Assembly: GCA_964558825.1 (NCBI GenBank)
Contig: CAZLGB010000011.1
Location: 1-33,333 of the forward strand
Source of the DNA: Phosphoribacter sp964558825
GTDB taxonomy: Bacteria; Actinomycetota; Actinomycetes; Actinomycetales; Dermatophilaceae
DNA: 33,333 nucleotides
Reading direction: 5' to 3'
How positions within the stretch are numbered: the stretch's first letter is position 1; each line of letters starts with the position of its first letter. The translations under genes were made by a program, and so were the position numbers. Under the pieces are notes generated by a model, which saw nothing but the letters and a program-made list of their open reading frames with translations, was not told the DNA's origin and ran no database searches. Below are positions 23,672 through 30,245 of the stretch, piece by piece.

Positions 23672-24865
23672 ATGACGACGTATGCCGTGCCCCTCGCCTC
23701 CGCGCCGCGACCCACCGCGGCCGCGGCTCCGTTGCGCATCGGCCGGCATACGATCCCGACACCGGTGGTCCTCGCGCCGATGGCGGGCATCACCAACCGG
23801 GCCTTCCGCCGCCTCTGCCGTGAGCACGCACCCGAGGCGCTCTATGTCTCGGAGATGATCACCTCGCGGGCGCTCGTCGAGCGCAACGCCGAGACGATGC
23901 GCCTCATCGAGCACGACCCCGACGAGTCGCCGCGCTCGGTGCAGCTCTATTCCGTCGACCCGGTGACCGCCCGGGCCGCCGCGCGCATCCTCGTGCAGGA
24001 GGACCGAGCCGACCACATCGACCTCAACTTCGGTTGCCCGGTGCCCAAGGTCACCCGCAAGGGCGGCGGCTCGGCCCTGCCGTGGAAGCGCGACCTCTTC
24101 CGCTCGATCGTCGCGGCCGTCGTCGCCGAGGGGGCGCGCGGCGATGTCCCGGTGACGGTCAAGATGCGCCTGGGCATCGACGACGAGCACCTGACCTTCC
24201 TCGACGCCGGCGTCGCGGCCGAGCAGGAGGGTGCCGCCGCGGTCGCCCTCCACGCGCGCACCGCCGCCCAGCACTACTCCGGGTATGCCGCGTGGTCGCG
24301 GATCGCCGCGCTCAAGGCCGCCGTGACGAGCGTTCCCGTGCTCGGCAACGGCGATATCTGGTCGGCCGACGACGCCCTGCGGATGGTGGCCGAGACCGGG
24401 TGTGACGGGGTCGTCGTCGGGCGCGGCTGTCTGGGTCGGCCGTGGCTCTTCGCCGACCTCGCCGGGGCCTTCGCCGGTTCCCCGCAGCGTGCGGAGCCCC
24501 GACTCGGGGAGGTGGCCGAGACGCTGCGCAGGCACGCGGCATACCTCGTGGAGTTCTATGGCGACGAGAGCCGCGGCTGCCGCGACATCCGCAAGCACAT
24601 CGCCTGGTATCTCAAGGGTTTCCCGGCCGGTGGCGAGCTGCGCCAGCAGCTGGCACTCGCCGACTCGCTGGCCACCCTCGATCGGCTGCTGGGGCAGCTC
24701 GACGCCGATGCGCCCTGGCCCGGCGCCGACGCCGAGGGTCAGCGCGGGCGCGCCGGCACGCCCAAACGCGTTGCGCTGCCTGATGGTTGGCTCGACTCGC
24801 CCGAGCTCACCGACGAGCAGCGGGCGCTTGTCGCTCAGGCTGAGCTCGACGTGTCGGGAGGCTGA
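23672..24865 (+). CDS. dusB: tRNA-dihydrouridine synthase
   Basis: This FMN enzyme reduces uridine to dihydrouridine in the D-loop of tRNAs. The 397-residue protein shows VVLAPMAGITNRAFRRL at about 32-48, the catalytic Cys near residue 122 in LNFGCPVPKVTRKGGG, KMRLGIDD, LHARTAAQHYSG with the proton-donating region, and the phosphate-binding NGDIWSADD and GRGCLGRPWLF. The C-terminal helical tRNA-binding domain includes DIRKHIAWYLKGFP. The ATG at 23672 is chosen because the protein begins with the family N-terminus. An ATG four codons upstream at 23660 is possible, and GACAAT (23656-23661) could be the -10. It is followed after 4 bases by the YdeI-like gene. Confidence 0.95.
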   Translation: MTTYAVPLASAPRPTAAAAPLRIGRHTIPTPVVLAPMAGITNRAFRRLCREHAPEALYVSEMITSRALVERNAETMRLIEHDPDESPRSVQLYSVDPVTARAAARILVQEDRADHIDLNFGCPVPKVTRKGGGSALPWKRDLFRSIVAAVVAEGARGDVPVTVKMRLGIDDEHLTFLDAGVAAEQEGAAAVALHARTAAQHYSGYAAWSRIAALKAAVTSVPVLGNGDIWSADDALRMVAETGCDGVVVGRGCLGRPWLFADLAGAFAGSPQRAEPRLGEVAETLRRHAAYLVEFYGDESRGCRDIRKHIAWYLKGFPAGGELRQQLALADSLATLDRLLGQLDADAPWPGADAEGQRGRAGTPKRVALPDGWLDSPELTDEQRALVAQAELDVSGG

Positions 24866-24869
24866 GCGC

Positions 24870-25538
24870 GTGGCCACTACCAGGGTCCCGCATCCGTCGG
24901 AGATCGTCTTCTTCTCCTCGCCGGAGGAGTTCCGCGCGTGGTTGGAGGCCAATCACGCGACGGCCACCGAGCTGTGGATGGGCTTGCGCAAGAAGCACGT
25001 CCAGCCGCGCGGGTTGACCTGGGAGCAGGCGGTTCCCGAGGCGCTCTGCTTCGGGTGGATCGACTCGGTCGTCTACTCGATGGGACCCGACGCCGTCCGG
25101 CAGCGCTGGACTCCGCGCCGCCCAGGCTCGACCTGGAGCAAGGTCAACGTCGCTCTCGTCGCCGAGCTCGAGGCGGCCGGCAAGATGCGGCCCGCCGGGC
25201 GCGCGGCATACGAGCTGGGGCGCGAGGACAAGCGCGGGATCTACGCCTACGAGCAGGCGGAGGCGGGCGCGCTGCCCCCGGAGTATGCCGGGCAACTCGC
25301 CGCCGACCCGCGGGCGAGCGCCTTCTGGGAGCGGGCGACGGCGAGCTATCGCAAGCAGGTCATCCACTGGGTGCTCTCGGCCAAGCAGGAGGCGACCCGC
25401 GACCGGCGGATGGCGACGCTAGTCGCCAGCTGCGCGGCATACGAGCCGATCCCGCAGCTGCGCTATGGCGACCAACCGGGGTGGATCGCCCGGGCGCGCC
25501 GGGAGCTGGGGGAGGGCAACGGCGCAGCCGGAGGGTGA
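24870..25538 (+). CDS. YdeI/OmpD-associated family protein
   Basis: The 222-residue protein has the signature of the YdeI/OmdA family: ELWMGLRKKH, then LTWEQAVPEALCFGWIDSVVYS, RWTPRRPGSTWSKVNVALV and the C-terminal YRKQVIHWVLSAKQEATRDRRM. Family members have been linked to stress or peptide resistance in other bacteria, but their biochemistry is not established. It starts with GTG at 24870, four bases after dusB, with GGGAGG about 8 bases upstream, so it is probably cotranscribed with dusB. It has no signal peptide or membrane segment. Three CGGCATAC-type 8-mers lie within it. Confidence 0.85.
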   Translation: MATTRVPHPSEIVFFSSPEEFRAWLEANHATATELWMGLRKKHVQPRGLTWEQAVPEALCFGWIDSVVYSMGPDAVRQRWTPRRPGSTWSKVNVALVAELEAAGKMRPAGRAAYELGREDKRGIYAYEQAEAGALPPEYAGQLAADPRASAFWERATASYRKQVIHWVLSAKQEATRDRRMATLVASCAAYEPIPQLRYGDQPGWIARARRELGEGNGAAGG

Positions 25539-25568
25539 TCAGGACCGACGGCCACCGCGCTCCTCTCG

Positions 25569-25581
25569 TAGGCTGGCCGCA
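25569..25581 (+). promoter_or_regulatory. -10 element of the 170-residue unknown gene
   Basis: TAGGCT (25569-25574) is 6 bases from the ATG at 25581, consistent with a leaderless or near-leaderless transcript. Confidence 0.5.
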
Positions 25582-26093
25582 TGGGCCTCTTCTCCCGCCG
25601 AGGCGCTCGCGAGGCGTCCGGCAAGGCCGGCCAGCACGACGACGACGCGCCGCTGCCTGACGACTCGGACAGCCGACCGCTCGTGCCGACCGCCATGCCG
25701 CTGCGCGCGGAGGATCAGGCGCTGCGTGACCGGTGCCTCGGTGAGCTCGCGGAGCTGGGCATCGACCTCGACGACCTCGATGCGATCGGCCGTGGGTATG
25801 ACGCCGACTGCGCCGCCTGGGCCGCGCGGGGCGCCTGGCGGCGCGGCGAGCACACGCCCTTCGTCGAGCGTTGGGGGGTCGCGATCGGCGAGCACCTGGC
25901 GCGCTTCACCGACCTGCGCTGGACGACGGTCGACGATCCCTTCGGCATGGACCTCGGGTTGATGAGCGACGGTGCCGAGCGGGATGCCTTCGCGGTGATT
26001 CCGACCAATCTGGTCAGCGGGCGCTGGCTCAACGGCCAGACCGGCTGGATCCCCGGCGTGGTCGGGCACTTGGTGAGCCTGCGCGCCCGCTAG
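25581..26093 (+). CDS. Small conserved protein, possibly DUF3806
   Basis: The 170-residue cytoplasmic protein has a charged, probably disordered N-terminus (1-35, with Asp-rich segment) and a compact domain after it. The pattern IGEHLARFTDLRWTTVDDPFGMDLGLM followed by DAFAVIPTNLVSGRWLNG and GWIPGVVGHLV resembles DUF3806, whose function is unknown. I see no catalytic motif. A -10 element immediately upstream points to its own transcript. It ends 26 bases before a pair of long palindromes. Confidence 0.65.
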   Translation: MGLFSRRGAREASGKAGQHDDDAPLPDDSDSRPLVPTAMPLRAEDQALRDRCLGELAELGIDLDDLDAIGRGYDADCAAWAARGAWRRGEHTPFVERWGVAIGEHLARFTDLRWTTVDDPFGMDLGLMSDGAERDAFAVIPTNLVSGRWLNGQTGWIPGVVGHLVSLRAR

Positions 26094-26118
26094 CGGCGTC
26101 AGGGCCTGCGGCCTGCCC

Positions 26119-26203
26119 AGTTTGGCCGCCATGGCGGCGACATTGGTGGATGGCGTTCATATCTGGACGCCAGTGACCAGTCTGGCCGCCATGGCGGCCA
26201 AAC
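26119..26203. repeat. Paired palindromes 60 bp apart, nested inverted repeat
   Basis: GTTTGGCCGCCATGGCGGC (26120-26138) and GCCGCCATGGCGGCCAAAC (26185-26203) are perfect reverse complements over 19 bases, and each contains a palindrome of its own (14 bases at 26125-26138, 18 bases at 26183-26200). A 20-base direct repeat (26119-26138 and 26179-26198, one mismatch) has a 60-bp period. Between them TGGCGT (26151-26156) pairs with ACGCCA (26167-26172). It lies between the DUF3806-like gene and the dgt promoter and may be a terminator, a protein-binding site or a REP-like element. Confidence 0.75.
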
Positions 26204-26274
26204 TCCCGAAGGAGGGGGGCGCGCAGAGCGCCGGGGCGGCGGGACTGAGGGACGCCTCCCATGCCGGACCGGAT

Positions 26275-26288
26275 TAGGCTGACGCGCA
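26275..26288 (+). promoter_or_regulatory. -10 element for the dgt leader ORF
   Basis: TAGGCT (26275-26280), 7 bases, then the ATG at 26288 of a seven-codon frame that overlaps dgt. The spacing equals that of other leaderless genes here. Confidence 0.55.
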
Positions 26289-26311
26289 TGAGAGCGGTGG
26301 TGCGGCGATGA
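26288..26311 (+). CDS. Seven-codon leaderless leader ORF overlapping dgt
   Basis: ATG at 26288 opens a frame encoding MRAVVRR and stops with TGA at 26309-26311, overlapping the dgt ATG (26308-26310) by ATGA. It sits at the predicted transcription start. It could load ribosomes and hand them to dgt by termination-reinitiation, since dgt has no clear ribosome binding site of its own. Expression is not demonstrated. Confidence 0.45.
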   Translation: MRAVVRR

Positions 26312-27537
26312 GCTATGCCGCCCGCGACCGCGCGCGCTGGGTCGCCGAGGACCCCGCCCACAAGCGGTCCGACCGAGACGACTTCGCCCGCGACCGGGCC
26401 CGGCTGGTCCACTCGGCGGCCCTGCGCCGGCTCTCGGCCAAGACCCAGGTCGTCGCCCCCGGCTCCGACGACTTCGTCCGCAATCGGCTCACCCACTCGC
26501 TCGAGGTCGCCCAGATCGGGCGCGAATTCGGCGCCGCCCTCGGCTGCGACGCCGACGTCGTCGACACCGCCTGCCTCGCCCACGACCTCGGGCACCCGCC
26601 CTTCGGCCACCACGGCGAGTCGGTCCTCGACCGACTCGCCACTCCCGCAGGCGGATTCGAGGGCAATGCCCAGACCCTGCGGATCCTCACCCGGCTCGAG
26701 GCCAAGCGCACCCACCTCGACGGTCGCCCCGCCGGCCTCAACCTCACCCGCGCCAGCCTCGACGCCGCCAGCAAATATCCCTGGGCGATCGGCCAATCCC
26801 CTTATCCCACCAGCAAATACGGCGCGTATGCCGTGGACCTGCCGGTCTTCGCGTGGTTCCGGGAGGGTGCCGCTGCGGGGGTGCGCTGCATCGAGGCGCA
26901 GGTCATGGACTGGTCCGACGACGTCGCCTACTCGGTCCACGACGTCGAGGACGCCATCGCCTCCCGCAGGGTCGACCCGCGCGTGCTGCACGACCCCGCC
27001 GAGGTCGCGGTCGTCGCCGAGTTGGCGCGCACGGCATACGCGCCGGATCTGCCGACGGAAGCCTTCGCCGACGCGGCGACCCGGCTCGTCGCGACCGGCA
27101 GCATCCCGCACACCTTCACCGGGACGCGGGCCGACCTCGCCGCGCTCAAGGACATGACCAGCCGGCTCATCGGGCGCTTCCTGCTCGCCGTCGAGCTCGC
27201 CACCCGCGAGCGGCACGGCGACGGCCCGCTCACGCGTTTCGCTGCCGATCTGGTCGTCCCCGACGACGCGCGCGCCGAGTGCTCGCTGCTCAAGGCCGTG
27301 GCGGCGCACTACGTCATGCACTCGCAGGAGCGCCGTGACGTCATGGTCCGTCAGGAGGACGTCATCCAGTCGCTCGTCGCGGCCTTCCGTGAGCGCCCCG
27401 AGCGGCTCGACCCCGACCTCGCCGCCGACCACGCCTCGGCCCCCGACGATGAGGCCCGGCTGCGGGTCGTCGTCGACCAGGTCGCCTCGCTGACCGACGC
27501 GCGGGCGGTCACCCTCGCGCGAAACTTCTCCGGCTGA
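26308..27537 (+). CDS. dgt: Deoxyguanosinetriphosphate triphosphohydrolase-like protein
   Basis: This HD-domain phosphohydrolase cleaves dNTPs to deoxynucleosides and triphosphate, controlling dNTP pools in the cytoplasm. The 409-residue protein has the metal ligands of the HD site: His63 in RLTHSLEVAQI, His92-Asp93 in LAHDLGHPPFGHHGE and a later Asp in WSDDVAYSVHDVEDAI. The N-terminal RRLSAKTQV segment is typical. No upstream in-frame start exists near 26308, so the ATG there is firm. In many actinomycetes dgt directly precedes dnaG; here two sigma/sensor modules (4.3 kb) separate them. Confidence 0.95.
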   Translation: MSYAARDRARWVAEDPAHKRSDRDDFARDRARLVHSAALRRLSAKTQVVAPGSDDFVRNRLTHSLEVAQIGREFGAALGCDADVVDTACLAHDLGHPPFGHHGESVLDRLATPAGGFEGNAQTLRILTRLEAKRTHLDGRPAGLNLTRASLDAASKYPWAIGQSPYPTSKYGAYAVDLPVFAWFREGAAAGVRCIEAQVMDWSDDVAYSVHDVEDAIASRRVDPRVLHDPAEVAVVAELARTAYAPDLPTEAFADAATRLVATGSIPHTFTGTRADLAALKDMTSRLIGRFLLAVELATRERHGDGPLTRFAADLVVPDDARAECSLLKAVAAHYVMHSQERRDVMVRQEDVIQSLVAAFRERPERLDPDLAADHASAPDDEARLRVVVDQVASLTDARAVTLARNFSG

Positions 27538-27538
27538 G

Positions 27539-27565
27539 GGCAACCTTTCCGGCGACAGGTCTGTT
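27539..27565 (+). promoter_or_regulatory. Candidate sigma-autoregulated promoter
   Basis: GGCAACCTTT begins two bases after the dgt stop (CAACCTTT at 27541-27548), and GTTG lies at 27563-27566 after 14 bases. The same CAACCTTT/GTTG pair lies upstream of the sigma gene at 10934. If used, transcription starts only a few bases before the GTG at 27575. Confidence 0.4.
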
Positions 27566-27574
27566 GGTGAGGGT

Positions 27575-28069
27575 GTGCCCGACGACAGGGGAGGCGACGA
27601 GGAGTTCGTCGCGTTTTTCAGCGCCCATGCGCGGGCGCTGCGGCGCACGGCATACGGGCTGGTCGGTGATTGGGACCGGGCCGAGGACCTGACCCAGGCG
27701 GCCTTCGAGCGCGTCTATCCGCACTGGGAGCGCGTCCGCGGCGGCAACCCGCACGCCTACACCCGCCAGACGATGGTGCGGCTGTTCATCGACGGGCGCA
27801 AGTATGCCGCCGAGCAGCTCACCGCCGAGCTGCCGGAGCGGCCGATGCCCCTGCCCGACAACGACTCTCGCGTCGATCTGGGGCGGGCGCTGGCTGGGCT
27901 GTCCCGCCAGATGCGCGCCGTGGTCGTGCTGCGCTATCTCGACGACCGACCGGTGGCCGAGGTCGCTGGCCTGCTCGGCATCGCCGAGGGGACGGTCAAG
28001 GCCTATACCCATCGCGCGCTGGCCGCCCTGCACGACGTGCTCCAACCAGCGACAGGAGGTGACCGATGA
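27575..28069 (+). CDS. SigE-family ECF sigma factor, first of tandem pair
   Basis: The 164-residue sigma factor has region 2 LRRTAYGLVGDWDRAEDLTQAAFERVYPHW and region 4 LSRQMRAVVVLRYLDDRPVAEVAGLLGIAEGTVKAYTHRALAAL. It begins at GTG 27575 with a GTGAGGG purine run just upstream. Its stop overlaps the ATG of the sensor gene by 4 bases. The protein is strongly similar to the sigma factor at 29748 (LRRTAYGLVGDWDRAE is identical, apart from following residues), and even the DNA over this motif is nearly identical, which indicates tandem duplication. It lies 37 bases after dgt. Regulon and signal are unknown. Confidence 0.9.
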   Translation: MPDDRGGDEEFVAFFSAHARALRRTAYGLVGDWDRAEDLTQAAFERVYPHWERVRGGNPHAYTRQTMVRLFIDGRKYAAEQLTAELPERPMPLPDNDSRVDLGRALAGLSRQMRAVVVLRYLDDRPVAEVAGLLGIAEGTVKAYTHRALAALHDVLQPATGGDR

Positions 28070-29565
28070 GCGAGGCCCGGTTGCGCGAGTTGCTCGCGGA
28101 GTATGCCGCCGACGAGCCGCCGATGCGCTTGCAGCCCGAACAGGTCATGCACCCACGGGGCCGCTCGCCCTGGCGAGTGACGCTGGCGGCGGCGGCCGCG
28201 GCGGCGCTGGTCGTCGGTGGAGTCTGGGGAGCCGTGCGCCTCGCTGGTGATCGGTCCAGCCACAAGACCACCGTCGCGACCGCGTCGGGCTCGCGGGCTC
28301 CGCAACGGGTCTCCGCCGTCACGCCACCCGAGCAGATGCTCGAGACAATCCGCGAGTTGGGGCTCGCGGCCTATCCCGACGCGACGACTGGATCGGTCGA
28401 CGCCTACATCTGGACGGTGAGCCCGACCGGTGGTGACACCGTCGTCACCGGATCGGACCTGGCCAAGGCCACCGAGTGGGTCGGGTCCTTCCCGGCGCCG
28501 GGTGCGGCCGATGGCACGGGGCTCTCGATCACCGCCTCGATCCTGCCCCCCGACGTCGAGCCAACCGATGTGCTGTCCTGCGGCGGTATGCGCTCTGTGG
28601 ACAGGTGTCAGGCCGGGCTGCTGCCAGACGGTCGCGCCTATCGGGAGTTCTTCGTCGACCCCCAGCTCGGGCAGGGAGAACCACGTCTCGGCGACCTGAT
28701 GGCCACCCACGTCGTCAACATCCTCGATGGGGATGTCTCCGTCGCGGCCATGGAGACCCGCCGGTTCGGGGGCGATCTCACCTCGGGGTGGCGAGTGCCC
28801 TCCGAGCGGTTGCTCACGCTGGTGACAAACCCCAGCCTGGTGCCACCCCGGCCCGACCCCGTGCCCGCATTGCCGAGCGGTCGCGCCTGCGGCTCGGCGG
28901 CCCCACCCGTGGGTTGTCCGCACCGCCCCACAGCCGTGGTGTCGCTCCCCGCGGGCCAGGTCCTCGCGCGGATGCGAGATCTCGCCGCCGTGGCGATCGG
29001 CCCCGACGCGGTCGAGGTGGCCAGCATCAGCAGTTGGGCCTATCGCAATGCCCTGCCGCAAGCGGCGTGGGGTGAGGCGACCGCGGTCTCGGCCACCTTC
29101 ACAAGCGCGGCTCAGCATCGTTACCTGCGGCTCGAGGCGCGCTTCCTCCAACCGGGCACCAGTCGACCGGGCACCACGGTCGATGACCCGCCCTGCGAGC
29201 CGCAAGGATCGGACCGGCCACAGTGTTTCGTCACCCTCCGGGCGGGCGGGGCCACCGAGATCTACGCGTTGCACGTGTTCCCGGGCTTCACGCCACCGCA
29301 GGCATGGACGGATGTCTCCGTCTTTGACGGGCAGCTGGTGGTGACGGCGGCGGAGGGCTACCTCGGCGTCCCGCCGACGACGCCCTTTGATTCCTCGCGG
29401 ATCACGCTCACCCGCGCGGATCTCAGCGGACTGGCCAACGATCCCGGTCTGCGCCTGGCCGCTCCGACCCCGCTGCCGACCGTGCCGACCGGGGAATCGC
29501 CCTGCTATCCCGGCACCGAGGGCACCAAGGACTGCCCCGCATTCACTGCGCCAACGGGCGGCTGA
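28066..29565 (+). CDS. Membrane sensor/anti-sigma-like protein with Cys loops, copy 1
   Basis: The 499-residue protein has a short cytoplasmic N-terminus with RLRELLAEYAADEPPMRLQPEQV, one membrane helix at about 37-57 (VTLAAAAAAALVVGGVWGAV) and a roughly 440-residue outer domain. The outer domain consists of two similar halves; each opens with a helix (MLETIRELGLAAYPD; VLARMRDLAAVAIGPD) and closes with a DP/NP-containing segment (LVTNPSLVPP; LANDPGLRLAAP). Four Cys pairs, CX8C, CX8C, CX9C and CX9C, are spread along it and could form disulfide loops. The start overlaps the sigma stop (ATGA). By position it is the sigma factor's membrane partner and probably its inhibitor; there is no zinc-finger motif. 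The C-terminus ends TAPTGG, as in the paralogue. Confidence 0.7.
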   Translation: MSEARLRELLAEYAADEPPMRLQPEQVMHPRGRSPWRVTLAAAAAAALVVGGVWGAVRLAGDRSSHKTTVATASGSRAPQRVSAVTPPEQMLETIRELGLAAYPDATTGSVDAYIWTVSPTGGDTVVTGSDLAKATEWVGSFPAPGAADGTGLSITASILPPDVEPTDVLSCGGMRSVDRCQAGLLPDGRAYREFFVDPQLGQGEPRLGDLMATHVVNILDGDVSVAAMETRRFGGDLTSGWRVPSERLLTLVTNPSLVPPRPDPVPALPSGRACGSAAPPVGCPHRPTAVVSLPAGQVLARMRDLAAVAIGPDAVEVASISSWAYRNALPQAAWGEATAVSATFTSAAQHRYLRLEARFLQPGTSRPGTTVDDPPCEPQGSDRPQCFVTLRAGGATEIYALHVFPGFTPPQAWTDVSVFDGQLVVTAAEGYLGVPPTTPFDSSRITLTRADLSGLANDPGLRLAAPTPLPTVPTGESPCYPGTEGTKDCPAFTAPTGG

Positions 29566-29612
29566 GCCGTTGACGCAGTGATCGCTGCCCATTCGTCGCG
29601 CTCCGCCCCAGA

Positions 29613-29691
29613 GCTGCGATGTATTACCGCTCGGAATACCGAGCGCTATCACCTCGCAGCAGGGCTGGTGCGAGCGGTAATACATCGCAGC
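29613..29691. terminator. 79-bp structure with perfect 21-bp inverted arms
   Basis: GCTGCGATGTATTACCGCTC plus G (29613-29633) is the exact reverse complement of 29671-29691. The 37-base interior includes a competing small hairpin, GCTCGG-AATA-CCGAGC (29629-29644), that uses part of the left arm. It begins 48 bases after the sensor gene stop and ends 57 bases before the next sigma gene. The arms are AT-richer (GTATTAC) than the neighbourhood. Terminator, REP-like element or a switch between two folds are all possible. Confidence 0.55.
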
Positions 29692-29707
29692 GGGACACCA
29701 ACCGACT

Positions 29708-29738
29708 GAACCTGCGAGCCCCTCCCACAGTCATACAT
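29708..29738 (+). promoter_or_regulatory. Candidate promoter of the second tandem sigma gene
   Basis: GAACCT (29708-29713) is followed 16 bases later by GTCATAC (29730-29736); ATACAT (29733-29738) could also act as a housekeeping -10, nine bases from the GTG at 29748. The match is weaker than at 10796 and 27541. Confidence 0.3.
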
Positions 29739-29747
29739 GCTGTGAGC

Positions 29748-30245
29748 GTGCCCCCACCGACCTTCGCGGAGTTCTTCGCCGCGCACGTGCGACCCTTGCG
29801 GCGCACGGCATACGGGTTGGTGGGCGATTGGGACCGGGCCGAGGAGCTCACCCAGGCGACGTTCGTCAGGCTCTATCCCCACTGGGCCAACATCGCCTCG
29901 GGCAACCCGCGCGCCTACGCCCGGCGGGTCATGGTCAACCTCTTCCTCGACGAGCGACGCCGCGCTCCCGAGGTGCCGACCGAGCAGCTCCCCGAGGTTG
30001 GCACCGGGGGCACCGACGGCCTGAGCGCCGACGCCGCGGCCCGCCTCGACCTCGGCCGGACGCTGGCGGGGCTGCCGCGACAGATGCGCGCGGTCGTCGT
30101 CCTGCGCTTCCTCGAGGACCGTCCCGTCGCCGAGGTCGCCGACCTGCTCGGCATCGCCGAGGGCACCGTCAAGAGCCACACCCATCGAGCCCTGGCCGTG
30201 CTGCACGAGCTGCTGGCCACCCCTGCGACTGGAGGCGAGCGATGA
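29748..30245 (+). CDS. SigE-family ECF sigma factor, second of tandem pair
   Basis: The 165-residue sigma factor has region 2 LRRTAYGLVGDWDRAEELTQATFVRLYPHW and region 4 LPRQMRAVVVLRFLEDRPVAEVADLLGIAEGTVKSHTHRALAVL. The GTG at 29748 is chosen because it aligns with the start of the paralogue (PPPTFAEFFAAH versus EEFVAFFSAH) and follows the promoter-like ATACAT; the frame is open up to 29619, but those codons translate the long inverted repeat. A GTG two codons upstream (29742) is possible. It overlaps the following sensor gene by ATGA. A difference from the first copy is a longer linker with PEVGTGGTDGLSADAA. Confidence 0.88.
   Translation: MPPPTFAEFFAAHVRPLRRTAYGLVGDWDRAEELTQATFVRLYPHWANIASGNPRAYARRVMVNLFLDERRRAPEVPTEQLPEVGTGGTDGLSADAAARLDLGRTLAGLPRQMRAVVVLRFLEDRPVAEVADLLGIAEGTVKSHTHRALAVLHELLATPATGGER

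Noticed and set aside
29619..29747. Longer N-terminus of the second tandem sigma factor
   Set aside because: It would translate the 79-bp inverted repeat and has no counterpart in the paralogue.
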